From the NCBI GenBank assembly GCA_946965045.2, contig OX337236.1, positions 3,286,001 through 3,350,000 on the forward strand: a DNA stretch of 64,000 bases. Direction: 5' to 3'. The DNA is from Epithemia pelagica (taxonomy: Eukaryota; Bacillariophyta; Bacillariophyceae; Surirellales; Surirellaceae). Numbering within the stretch: position 1 is the stretch's first letter; each line of letters begins with the position of its first letter. The notes under the pieces are model-generated. The model saw only the letters and a list, made by a program, of their open reading frames with translations. It searched no databases and was not told the origin of the DNA. Both the position numbers and the translations under genes were made by a program. Positions 51,841-62,502 of this stretch are shown here, in pieces.

Positions 51841-54339
51841 CTTTGCGGATCTATGCTCTCAGTAGATTGGAGCGATTCGAACTTGTCCATGCAAACTCTC
51901 TCGCGAATGACTTGCGCTCTTCTTGATCTGTGACTTGAGTGCTCCACCTCCATTCGTTGTTTCAAGTTCGTCGTTCGTCCTCTCGTCATCGTCGTCGGTG
52001 TCCCCAGCGGGGGTGAGGAGTCGGGTCGCATGTGTGTCGTGCTTTTTTGGTGTTCGAACACCCATTCACTAATCCTCATGACTTACCCCCGCTGAGAGCT
52101 AATTCTGGAAGCGCACCCAAAAAGGCTGTACCTACAATCTTTTGGACAGTAGAAGATATTAGAAACGCTAGGAATGTTTCGTGGCGCCAACCGACACGAC
52201 GAATCACCATGATGTGAACGAGACGAAACAAATGTTGGTTCGCTCCTTTCCTGGGATGGTCCTGCAAACCCCAACCCATCACCACCAACGCAACAGACTC
52301 CAGCATATAATATAAAATGTCGTTCTAACAGCAATGGCCTCCTGAAAAGAACCCCTCAAGCCTCTCAAGTGCCACCAATGGCCGCTACTGTCGAATCCAA
52401 GCAGGGTGAATCAAGAAACTCCCTTTGTTATGAAATGTACCCGTTACAGGCAGCCTCAACCACACTCCCAGTGACGCAACAATATTCATGAAACAATTCT
52501 GCAGCAAGGACTCTTTTTCTCATTCACAAGATTCGTGGTGGTGATCGTCACGAAAACGTCATTTGGTCCCCAACGCCATGATGGCCAGGCCAACTTGGTT
52601 CGAACCCTTCATCATAGCCTTGTTGTTGGGGATTGGAAACAAGCCTTGGTTCCTGCTGGCAATAAGCAACGGGTCATTGTCCTGCAGAGTTGTGAGGATG
52701 GCCGAGGAGGAGCCACATGCTCGATCGGTGTACTGATAATTCCCAAGGGCGTTTGGCAAAGCTTGAGTAACGACAGAAAAGAGACGAGGGAATGGCGAAA
52801 ATGATGAGAGCAACAGTCGGGGCAGTAAGGATGACCACCAATAAGTGCGATAGGATCCATCATCCAGCACAGCACGAACAAAACGTCTCTGCAGAGAAGT
52901 CGACCGAAAACTACAGAAAAATCTCAAGATCAGTCTCGTCCGTTTGCGACAGAAGATCCTCCATAGAGTCCGCCCAAGGCGCAGACGTGACCTGTGCGAA
53001 ATGGTTGAGTCATTGTTTGATACTCTGAAACTACCAAGCGTTCCCTCCCGTTTGTCTTTTTACCAACAAGATTCTAACATCAAATCAGCAACCAGAAACG
53101 AACACGAGCGATCCACCAATCATGATGGAAGTGTATCCTCTGTTGGTTTCCAGGCCGAGGAAAAGTGTTCCGCAATGATTGAAATTCTTGTTTCGTGAAA
53201 TCCACTTCGCCATCCCGATGGTCCCTCTAGAAGAAGGGTAGTTGTGGTTATCCAAAGGAAAGGCTCAAAAAAGTGTACAATTGCAGAGAGATCCTCTAGT
53301 CATGAGATCTCACGAAGAACCTAGGGATGCAACACAGGGAAAGAAAATATGTGGTCATTTTCTCGCCATGAGGTTTATTTCGGTATCCAGAAACTTTTCC
53401 ACGATACTCCACAAAAGGATGCGTGGTCTTCTTCAATGGCCTTGGCCTTTTGTATTACTGGGGTTCTTCGCGAGAGGCACCACGACATACTGTACTACTA
53501 GGACGACGCATGGCGAAAATTGCAGGGCGACGAAACGGTCTGAGCCAGTACCACGACAACGACCGGCACCCGTCATGACCATCGACCTTCAGTAGTAGCA
53601 GGACGGAACAGCAACAGCCGCGAATCATCACACTGAACCACGAACGACGACTGACATGTGTACTGCCCAGTAGTTGAAGCAAGTTCCTTCCCAGACGACT
53701 CGCAACACTACCAATGTCTCCATCCACGGCCTGTGTGCAATGCCGTTGCTTTTCCGTCGACTCGGCATTCGTTGAGGGGAACCAACAACCGGACAGACTG
53801 GAGCCTTCATTGTATGGTTATTAGGATTGGGAAAGGCCAAACAAATCACGACCATACTGTACTCCCCTTACCAGTGCAAGTGACATCAGCAACAACCACA
53901 AAGCATCACCTTTATCGCTGTTATGCGCATCTTGTTGTGATTTTGATGTATGGAATTGCCAACCAGATCACGACAATACTCTACTCCACGGCCCATCGCA
54001 AGCGACATCAGCAACAACCACAAAATATCTGAACGAATCCACACCACCTTCATCACTTTTACGGGTACTCTCCGTTGACGCTTCAAGGTCTGCAGCAACT
54101 TGATTGTCCTGTTTTGTCACCTTTCTTCTTGTTTGGTACTAGAAGGACTCTTCTAGTCTCCACCAGTAAAAGGTTCCACTCGGTCCACCAAAGCAACATG
54201 GTCAACTTTTCTTGTTGGAATCCACCAACAAATTGTTGTTCTACTAGGACGACGCATCCCGAAAATTACCCGGCGACGAAATTGACCAGAGCTAGTAATA
54301 AAAGGATGGAACAGCAAGAGCAGTGCCAACAAACATGGC

Positions 54340-54590
54340 GTTTATTCCGGTATCCAATAAAACTTCTACGGTACTCCGAACAAGAATGAGTAATATTCTT
54401 CATTGCGTGGCTACGGTCACGATTTGTCTCGTGACAAAACTCCTACCCCTCTTTGGTCCATCCATTTCATGCAGTCAGTCGTGCTTCCAGTCCACACCCA
54501 TCATCATGACAGGAGCAAAGCAAACCAACGTGCCTCTTACAAGACAGTGTCTCGATCCTCATAAATTCTGGAGTTGAGACGTTTGGAACC
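54340..54590 (+). promoter_or_regulatory. type-A kelch upstream region (copy 6)
   Basis: GTTTATTCCGGTATCCAA, GGTACTCCGAACAAGAATGA, GTCAGTCGTGCTTCCAGTCC, GATCCTCATAAATTC; colinear with 41769-42017. Confidence 0.55.
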
Positions 54591-55704
54591 ATGACCACAA
54601 CACTGAAAGAACAAGCATGGCAGTCAGGCCTTGTCCTGTTAAACGAGACACCAGAGTGGAATTTCGAGGACTGGCCTCCTCTTGTGGGAGGAGCGCGAGA
54701 GTATCATACATCCGTCGTACTAAATCATCTCGTTATCGTCATAGTTCCGTCGTACTGGATCATACCGATAACAACCAGGAACAAACCGTCGTCGTGTTGG
54801 GCGGATTTCAACAAGGCCAAGGCGTGCTTGATTCCGTTCTTGTATTAAACTTGGCAGAATCAAACAAGCAGTGGCGGGAAGGTCCACCCATGCACCAGAA
54901 ACGTTCTGGACATGCCGCTGTTGTTTGCAACGGAGCCATCTACGTGATGGGAGGAGACAATGGAGCACCTTTGGATTGTATGGAACAAAAATTGATGCCA
55001 ATTATTTTCTGCAATCATCTTTGACAACAACCACCACGCAGGACAGTCATTGGACGACATTGAATTGTCGCTTATCAACGCCACGATGGGGATGTGGTGC
55101 TGTTGCGGTTCACAATCGATATATTGTTGTATTGGGTGGACAAACCAGATTGCAAACCATGTCGTCGGTGGATATTATTGATACCAGCAATCACATAGTT
55201 ACTGCGGGACCGTCCATGAACATTCCTCGACGATTGTGTACCAGTGCGGTCATTGGTCACCGCATTTTTGTCGTTGGGGGGCATAAAGAGCATCGCCGTC
55301 TTGACACGGTGGAGTACTTGGACTGTGCAACACTCTGTGGCAATGATGAGACAAAAAAGGAGATTGGCTCGACATTCATTTCTTTCTCGTCCACCTGGAT
55401 CACTCATCCTGATTTGGTGCTTTCCAAACCTCGAGGTTGGTGTGGAATGGTTGCCGTGGGATCCTGTCTGGTGTTGGCGGGAGGACGTAGCCTTACCGTG
55501 GAAGTTTTGGATACGCTTCGCAACCGCGTTTGGAATCTCCGACCATCTGGTTATCCCTACGCTGGCTGCAGTATGGTGGCTGTTGCCAATCAAGTTGCCG
55601 TGATTGGTGGATTTCACACTACTTCCTGTGCAACATTCCCACTAATGGACAAGAATACATGCTGTTTTCGTCGACTCTGTGAGCAGAATCCCAGTGGATG
55701 GTAA
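54591..55704 (+). pseudogene. kelch-repeat gene, copy 6 (two frameshifts)
   Basis: Starts normally (MTTTLKEQAWQSGLVLLNET). Near 54730 two versions of the same segment are joined: a copy-5-like TCCGTCGTACTAAATCATCT, then a TCCGTCGTACTGGATCATAC version. This duplicates it and shifts the frame. A second shift near 54990 (MEQKLMPII instead of MERIDAN) puts units 3-6 in a third frame (55020-55704: IVVLGGQTR, IFVVGGHKE, LVLAGGRSL, VAVIGGFHT, CFRRLCEQNPSGW). The junction looks like an unequal recombination or conversion breakpoint. Confidence 0.88.
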
Positions 55705-57660
55705 CATTCTATGGAAGGAATGGGTATCTGAGATGCTGATATCTCACCCTTCTCCACCATGATATCAGGCCATAAACGAGCAAGGCCCAGAGTATGACAT
55801 TGCTAATAACTATCGAGATACCATGAACACCGCTTTACTAGTAGAAAATGAAATGTCACAGTGCCGTCTGGAATGACATAATAGCTGTCCCTCGCAAAAA
55901 AGGAGTGGTGCCAGGCTAATGGGTGCATACACAAAATGGTACCAGGCGTCTCTCCTGTTTAATGCGTGGAGTTATCTGGCTGTCGAAGATGATGGTTGTG
56001 CGCCTGAAACACTCTAGTCGGAACCATCAATACCAAACAACGCCAACATCTACAAACATGCCAGCGACAAGCGTGCTTCTTCTCGGCTGTTGTAAAGAAG
56101 GCAGAGCGACCCGTCGGACGATGGTCTTGGATCTCGCCATGCGTCAGTTTGTAGGCCCGGTCCTTCTATTATTACGAAATTTGTGAATTCTTTGGAATTT
56201 TCGCCTCGATATTTCCTCCAATACAGCAACTATACTTTTTCATCAGGTCAGCAATTTGCTTGCGTCGATACGGCAACCATTCTCTCCGTAGTGGCTCGTT
56301 GACAGTCCATGGTTATCGGTCCATGGGGATCCACAAGAACAATCGCAGTGTGCAAAGTTATGGCTTGCCCCTCAATGCCAGTTCCGCCGAAACTTTGTTG
56401 CACGATTGCAACACTGTCGAACAGCATTAGTGTTGGACATTGACCACTACAACGTTTGTGCCTCGTACAGCACCCACACAACCACGACCCGCGCCGATCA
56501 TGTCTTGGCTGTCGTCTAACAGCAGTGTTGGACCTCGATCACTACCACAGTTGAGTCTCGTACCGAACTCAGTAGTACCAACAACGAAAGTGTTGGACCT
56601 CGATCACTACCACAGTTGAGCCTCGTAGCGAACTCTGCAGTACTAACCACAAAACCACGACCACGAACGGCGTCGATCATGTCTTGTCTTTGTCTAATCG
56701 AACTTGTTGTTGTTCTTCTTCTTGTTCGCTGGATTCTGGTTGGTTTTGCTGCCTTGTCGTTCCACACCAACATCCAGTTTGAATCTTTGTCTGTAGACTT
56801 GAAAGGGCGATGCGACCCTTTCCCATGATCAGTTCTTCACTACTCCAATCGGACGCATCAGGAGGGAGTTGAATAGCGTTCCATACTTCAATCCATAGTA
56901 CTGCGCTCCTCGTCACCGGCGCAACTACCTCCAATGGGGCGACTTTGTGATCGATTCAGCAGGTCCTCATGGTGTCATGTCGAGAAAGGGTCCACAATAA
57001 TTGGCGTCCAGACTGACATGCGATGCCACAACACAAAGAGATTGGCCTGGTCTTGTTGTTGATTCTCGTTCCACGAAAGACATGTGGATGAGGAAGCATA
57101 CCATCGTCCTAGTGCTCTTCTTTTTGTTGTTCTGTTTTTTGTTGCACTAGACCTCCTGTTGCGAATCGAAAGCCAAGGTACGATTTCTAGCTTGTTGCGA
57201 TGAAAGTTGTCATTGAGTATGTTCATCTGGTTAGAGTCTTCTTTAGAGTCTTTCTCCACGGGAGACATGAGAGCAAGTCACAGCAGAAAACGCTGCCAGA
57301 AGGCGCGGAAAAGGTCAATCTCCGAAACCAAATAAGACGGCGACGACGGCGACAGCGACGCATTGTGGTGCTTGCTGATGGTATCTTTTTGTCGTTCGTT
57401 TCAATGGATATTCCCCCAAATTGTGATGTGGAGTGTGGAGTCCCCCTCCCCCAAAGTCTGGAGTCCCTTCCAAATCTTGGTCGCGGAATGAGGACAGGAA
57501 TGGCTCGCAGGCGCGCCGACCGAGACAAACCCTGTCACTCTATCTCACAGGCGCGCCGACCGAGACGAGCAGTTCCACTCTTTCCTCTATTCGAAAAAGG
57601 AGAGGACAATTGACAATTGCTCTCGTCGCCAAGACGACCACTCTACAATAGAACCTACTG
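55705..57660. repeat. post-kelch repeat block R3, copy 2
   Basis: Colinear with 25732-27545 and 62503-64000. Contains an internal 65-bp-period duplication (AGTGTTGGACCTCGATCACT at 56524 and 56589) and a 20-bp word GCAGGCGCGCCGACCGAGAC twice (57507 and 57546). No intact gene. Confidence 0.65.
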
Positions 57661-58387
57661 CCACACTCCATGGGAAACCATGGAATCGTTCGTTACGAGC
57701 AATTTATGAGACTCTGCCAGTGACGAGGCATGTACTTCTCTTCTTCCTTTTCTTGGTGAAAGACTACGAGCATCAAAGAGATTGTCGCAAGGAAAAAAGC
57801 CAACCATATAAAGGCGCTTCGAATGAAATGGAACAAGGGAGAACAACAACGACCATTCCACAAAAGCGGTGGCATCGAGGATGCAGAAACGTTGACGATG
57901 CGTCATTCCTCATCCACAAAACTCCCTCTGCAAGCTTGTCTGCCTCCCCAAGACCCCACATTGATGCTGGTGGTGTACAATCGTTGTTGGTGAGACTCTC
58001 TCGATCAACCAAGTGGTCCCTCCAGTTTGTCTTCTTCGCAACAAAATCCTAACGCTACATGAGCAACAAGAAAAGAAACCGAGCGATCCACCATGGACCA
58101 ATGCAAACAGGGTGATATCGAGTACTCTTCTGATTTACCGCATTCATCCTCAAAAAGATCAGCAATGATTGGTACATGGAATCTCGTGTTTCGTGTAAAC
58201 AACATCACCATCCCATGGGTCCCTTTGTAAGAAAAGTAATTATGGTTATTGAAAGCAGAGGCTCGACAAGTAGGATTGCAAAGAGATCCTCTTGTCATGA
58301 GCGCCCACGAAGAACGAAAAACCTATGGATATGAGAATGAACTGGATAGGAGCCATACATATCAGTGGTCGTCTGTCTCGCCATGAG
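57661..58387. other. spacer before kelch copy 7
   Basis: No supportable gene. Minus-strand words (DNDCTPPASMWGLGEADKLA, 57980-57910) hint at another remnant. CCGAGCGATCCACCA (58079) recurs near 53107. Confidence 0.45.
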
Positions 58388-58641
58388 GTTTATTTCGGTA
58401 TCCAAAAACTTTTATGGAACTCGAAACAAGAATGCGTGATCATCTTCATTGCGTGGCTACGGTCACGATTTGTCTCGTGACGAAAGCTCCTACCCTTCTT
58501 TGGTCCATCCATTTCGTCAATAAGTCAGTCGTGCTTCCAGTCCGCACCCATCAGAATCCCAGGAGGAAAGCAAAACCACTAACCACACACAATTCAGTGT
58601 CTAGATCCCCATAAATTCGTTGCAATTAATATTTTGGAGCA
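58388..58641 (+). promoter_or_regulatory. type-A kelch upstream region (copy 7)
   Basis: GTTTATTTCGGTATCCAAAA, GCGTGGCTACGGTCACGATT, GTCAGTCGTGCTTCCAGTCC, GATCCCCATAAATTC; colinear with copies 3 and 6. Confidence 0.5.
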
Positions 58642-59805
58642 ATGAGCATGACACTAAAAGAACAAGCATGGTAGTCGGGCCTTTTCTTATCGAAAGAGAC
58701 AGCACAATGAAATGAAACCGATTGGCCTTCTCTCGAGGGTGGATGGCGTGACGAACATGCCTCGGTCGTACTTGATCATAACCATACGAACAATGACAAC
58801 AACAACAACAAGAGACAAACGGTCGTCGTGTTTGGCGGATATCAATCAGGTCATGGCAGTCTCGATTCCATTCTTGTATTGAACTTGGCAGCGCCGGACA
58901 AGCACTGGCGAGAAGGGCCATCAATGAACAAGAGTCGTCGAGGACATGCCGCTGTTGGGTGCAACGGAGGCGTCTACGTGATAGGAGGATACAATGGAAG
59001 ATTATATTTAGATTGTATCGAACGAATTGAGATAAAGAATTTGCTGCATTCACCTTTAACAACAAGCAACAAACGTGAGAGGCATTGGACGAGATTGACA
59101 TGTCGCTTATCAACGAGACGATCAGGATGTTGTGCTGTTGCGGTTCACAACCGATACATTGTTGTAATGGGTGGATGGGATGGAAGGCAAAGGTTGTCGT
59201 CAGTGGATATTATTGATACCAGGAACCACACCGTCACTGTGGGACCAAGCATGACTGTTCCACGACGATTTTGTACCAGCGCGGTTATTGGTCACCGCAT
59301 CTTTGTCGTTGGAAGCCGTGGTGAGCATGGCAATGTTGTCTTGGTGGAGTACTTGGACTATGCAACACCCTGGGACAATCATGAGACAAAGGAGCAAACT
59401 GGCTCGACATTCATTTCTTTCTCACCCACCTGGACCACTCATCCTGAGTTGGTGCTTTCCAATGCACGAAGTTCTTGTGCAGTGGTTGCCGTGGGATCTT
59501 GTTTGGTTGTGGCGGGAGGATGGGGTTCAACCGTAGAAGTCTTGGATATTCACCGCAACCGCGTATGGAATCTCCCACCACCATTCGTGAATCACCGCAA
59601 TGGCTGCAGTATGGTGGCTGTTGCAAATCAAGTTGCCGTGATTGGTGGATGGGAGAATCCTTCCTGTGCGACAGTACCACTAATGGATAGGAAGTCGTGG
59701 TGTTTTCGTCGACTCTGTGAGCAGCAGCCCAATCGATGGTATCATTCTTTTGAAGGTTTGGGTATCCGAGATGATGATATCTCACCCTTCTCCACATCGA
59801 CATGA
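58642..59805 (+). pseudogene. kelch-repeat gene, copy 7 (two early nonsense codons)
   Basis: The start MSMTLKEQAW is followed by TAG where the other copies have CAG (GCATGGTAGTCG, 58672) and TGA where they have TGG (ACAATGAAATGA, about 58706). From there the frame is fully open to TGA 59803-59805, with all six kelch units (VVVFGGYQ, VYVIGGYNG, IVVMGGWDG, IFVVGSRGE, LVVAGGWGS, VAVIGGWEN) and CFRRLCEQQPNRW. Damage limited to the first 25 codons suggests recent inactivation, or use of a later start. Confidence 0.85.
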
Positions 59806-61044
59806 GCTTGTAAACGCGCAAGGTTCGATACTCACCGTGGTGATGAAGGGACGGATGAAAACCTAGACGTTTTGTTATAAGTCATTGACTTGTTTTCTAT
59901 GTTCGATTGCAATCCTAGAACCTAGTTAGTGTTTACTCAAAAGTAGAAAGAACATGTTGCAAGATAGAATGTGCTTGTTTGTGGTCAAAGGCAAGGAAGG
60001 AACGATCCGACTTGCGCGTGTCTACGAGTGGTACTACGCCTTGGCCATGACCTTGTGGTGGTATCATGGCACTTCTTTACACGGCACAACGTCATCGATT
60101 GGTAACTGTGGTAGCTAGGGCAAGAACCGACTGTGCTATATTCCAAAAAAGTTCTCAAATTGGCTTTGTTCTAGAGTTTGATGAATCCGACAAAAGGACG
60201 AAACAGGTGGATCCAAAAGTCCGATGATGAGAGGATCAGGAGCAGAAGCACGACAAGGTAAAACTTTGTTGGACCGGATGAGGTCCGCTTCTGATAGTTC
60301 GAGTTTTGGATGGAAGTAAGGAGGGAGGACCGTGTCATGTCCAATCCCGACACGATAACCAAGAACAGTGTCCCTTTCGGAGGAGTCACCATGCGACCGA
60401 ATGTGTTCGATTCTTCACCATCAAGTTTCCTGCTTCCATGGTGGATCGGCGGAACCCTACGTCCAGAGACGTATACCGCAACTCTTTTTGCAAGACCCTC
60501 TTGGCTACGATCGAACAGCCCACGTTGTCTCCTGCGAATGGAATTTCGTCTCGTCAGGAGGACAGTTGCAACAAGGACAGTGAAGTCCCTCCAGAACAAG
60601 TCCAAGAGGAACCCACCAAATCGGATCGGTCGTGCCAGTTGTCACAATGGACCAGCACGACAACAAGGAATCCAGCCTTGTCGTTGACACACCACAACCT
60701 CCCGAACTACCAACGCAGCGACAAAGAAGAAGGCCTTCATTGTTCTTCCTCCAAATGAACGAAACTCATGGTATCATTGTCGTGGAACCAACTGTATTGA
60801 ATTCCGTCTTGGAAGTTGGACTTTGTGGGCACTTTCGTGCCTTTGACGACGACGAGTCAGGAAACATCCACCACCACTATTTCCTGTCGCAACATTGCTC
60901 GTTGAATTGCTCATGCCTGGAAACAAGCTCCTCCTCATCGCGATGTCGTGCCCCTCGATGACAGTTCCGCCGAAACCTTGTTGCACGATAACGACACTGT
61001 CGCACAAGAGTACTCTACCTCCACTTTGTGCCTCGCACTGACCT
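59806..61044. other. post-kelch block with the empty Harbinger site
   Basis: Matches 35640-35823 and 39056-39320 on either side of the Harbinger element; the junction lies at about 60030-60050. A piece of block R3 (CAGTTCCGCCGAAACCTTGT) lies at 60961. Minus-strand words PKGTLFLVIVSGLDMTRSSL and LLTSIQN (60390-60310) match ERDNLFLAIMSELDMTWSSL at 39320-39240. No intact gene. Confidence 0.55.
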
Positions 61045-61327
61045 ATTCATCATACAAAAGGACCTCTTCATCATCACAAATAATGCTGTCGCTCTCTCCC
61101 TCTCGTCGTCGACCAAAAGATACTTTTCTTGGGGCTTGTCATGAAATCTATGTGCGATTGATTGTCCTTCACCATCGTACGCAGGACAGGCACACCTTTT
61201 CTGTCTCCATAAAAAGCACACCGCGGTCTCCACGCAAAAAAAGCAAAGCTTCCACGCGTTGCTGTATTATTATTACAAAAATACCCTCTGTCATTTCTTG
61301 TCAACGTATTAGTAAAGCGCCGTGACC
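61045..61327 (+). promoter_or_regulatory. type-B kelch upstream region (copy 8)
   Basis: TTCATCATACAAAAGGACCT, CGTCGTCGACCAAAAGATAC, CTTGTCATGAAATCTATGTG and TTTCTTGTCAACGTATTAGT; closest to the region before copy 1. Confidence 0.55.
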
Positions 61328-62502
61328 ATGACAACGACACTGAAAGAACAAGCATGGCAGTCGGGCCTTGTCCTGTTAGACGAGACACATGAATGGAATT
61401 TCGAGGACTGGCCTTCTCTTGAGGGAGAAGGGCGTTATCGTCATGCTTCGGTCGTACTGAATCATCCCGATAACAACCAAGAACAAACGGTCGTCGTGTT
61501 GGGCGGATATCAACCGGGGCTAGGCGAGCTCGATTCCATTCATGTATTAAACTTGGCAGAATCAAACAAGCAGTGGCGAGAAGGGCCGAAGAAACGTGGG
61601 CATCATGCCGCTGTTGTGTGCAATGGCGGCGTCTACGTGATGGGAGGATACTCTGAAGGTTCATGTTTGAATTGTATCGAACAAATTGATGCCAATTATT
61701 TGCTGCAATCATCTTTGACACTAGCATCACACACGAGATGAACTGGACGACATTGACATGTCGGTTATCAACGCCACGATGGGGATGTGGTGCTGTCGCG
61801 GTTCACAACCGATACATCGTTGTAATGGGTGGCTACAACGGTCGTTATTTGTCGTCGGTGGATATTATTGATACCAGGAACCACACTGTCTCTGTGGGAC
61901 CATCCATGAATGTTCCTCGATTTTGTTGTGCCAGTGCGGTCATTGGACACCGCATCTTTGTCGTTGGAGGTTGGAACGAGCATGGTCGTGTTGACAAGGT
62001 GGAGTATTTGTACTATGCAACACCCTGTGACAGTGATGTGACAAAAAAGGAGATAGGCTTGACATTCATTTCTTTCTCACCCACCTGGACCACTCATTTG
62101 GAGTTGAGGCTTTCCAATGCACGAAGATCTTGTGCAGTGGTTGCCGTGGGATCTTGTCTGGTTGTGGCGGGAGGAGCATGGGTCAATTCAACCGTGGAAG
62201 TTCTGGATACGCACCACAACCGCGTTTGGAATCTCCCACCAGTGAATTTACCCAGGGGCTGCAGTATGGTGACTGCTGCCAATCGAATTGCTGTGATTGG
62301 TGGAGGGCACAATCCTTCGTGTACGACATTACCACTAATGGATAGGAATTCGTGGTGTTTTCGTCGACTCTGTGAGCAGCAATCGAACGGATGGTATCAT
62401 TCTCTTGAAGGTATGGGTATCCGAGATGCTGATATCTCACCCTTCTCCACACCGACATTAGCTTGTAAACGAAAAAGGCCTAATACTCACCTCGGTGATT
62501 AA
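61328..62502 (+). pseudogene. kelch-repeat gene, copy 8 (single frameshift)
   Basis: MTTTLKEQAWQSGLVLLDET start; units 1-2 open (VVVLGGYQP, VYVMGGYSE). One base is missing near 61720 (TTGACACTAGCATCACAC against TTGACAACCAGCAGCACAC in copy 5), so the frame stops at TGA 61739. The next frame, from NWTTLTCRLSTPRWG, is open to 62502 with units 3-6 (IVVMGGYNG, IFVVGGWNE, LVVAGGAWV, IAVIGGGHN) and a tail like copy 1 (ACKRKRPNTHLGD). A single indel is the only defect; a sequencing error should be excluded. Confidence 0.85.

Larger units (their letters stand above)
50507..54339. other. 3.8-kb spacer between kelch copies 5 and 6
   Basis: No intact gene. It contains minus-strand coding traces (next two entries), a partial extra copy of the type-A block at 53376-53440 (TTTATTTCGGTATCCAGAAA), repeated CATCAGCAACAACCACAAA words (53886 and 54008), and CTACTAGGACGACGCAT (53495 and 54241). 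Confidence 0.5.
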
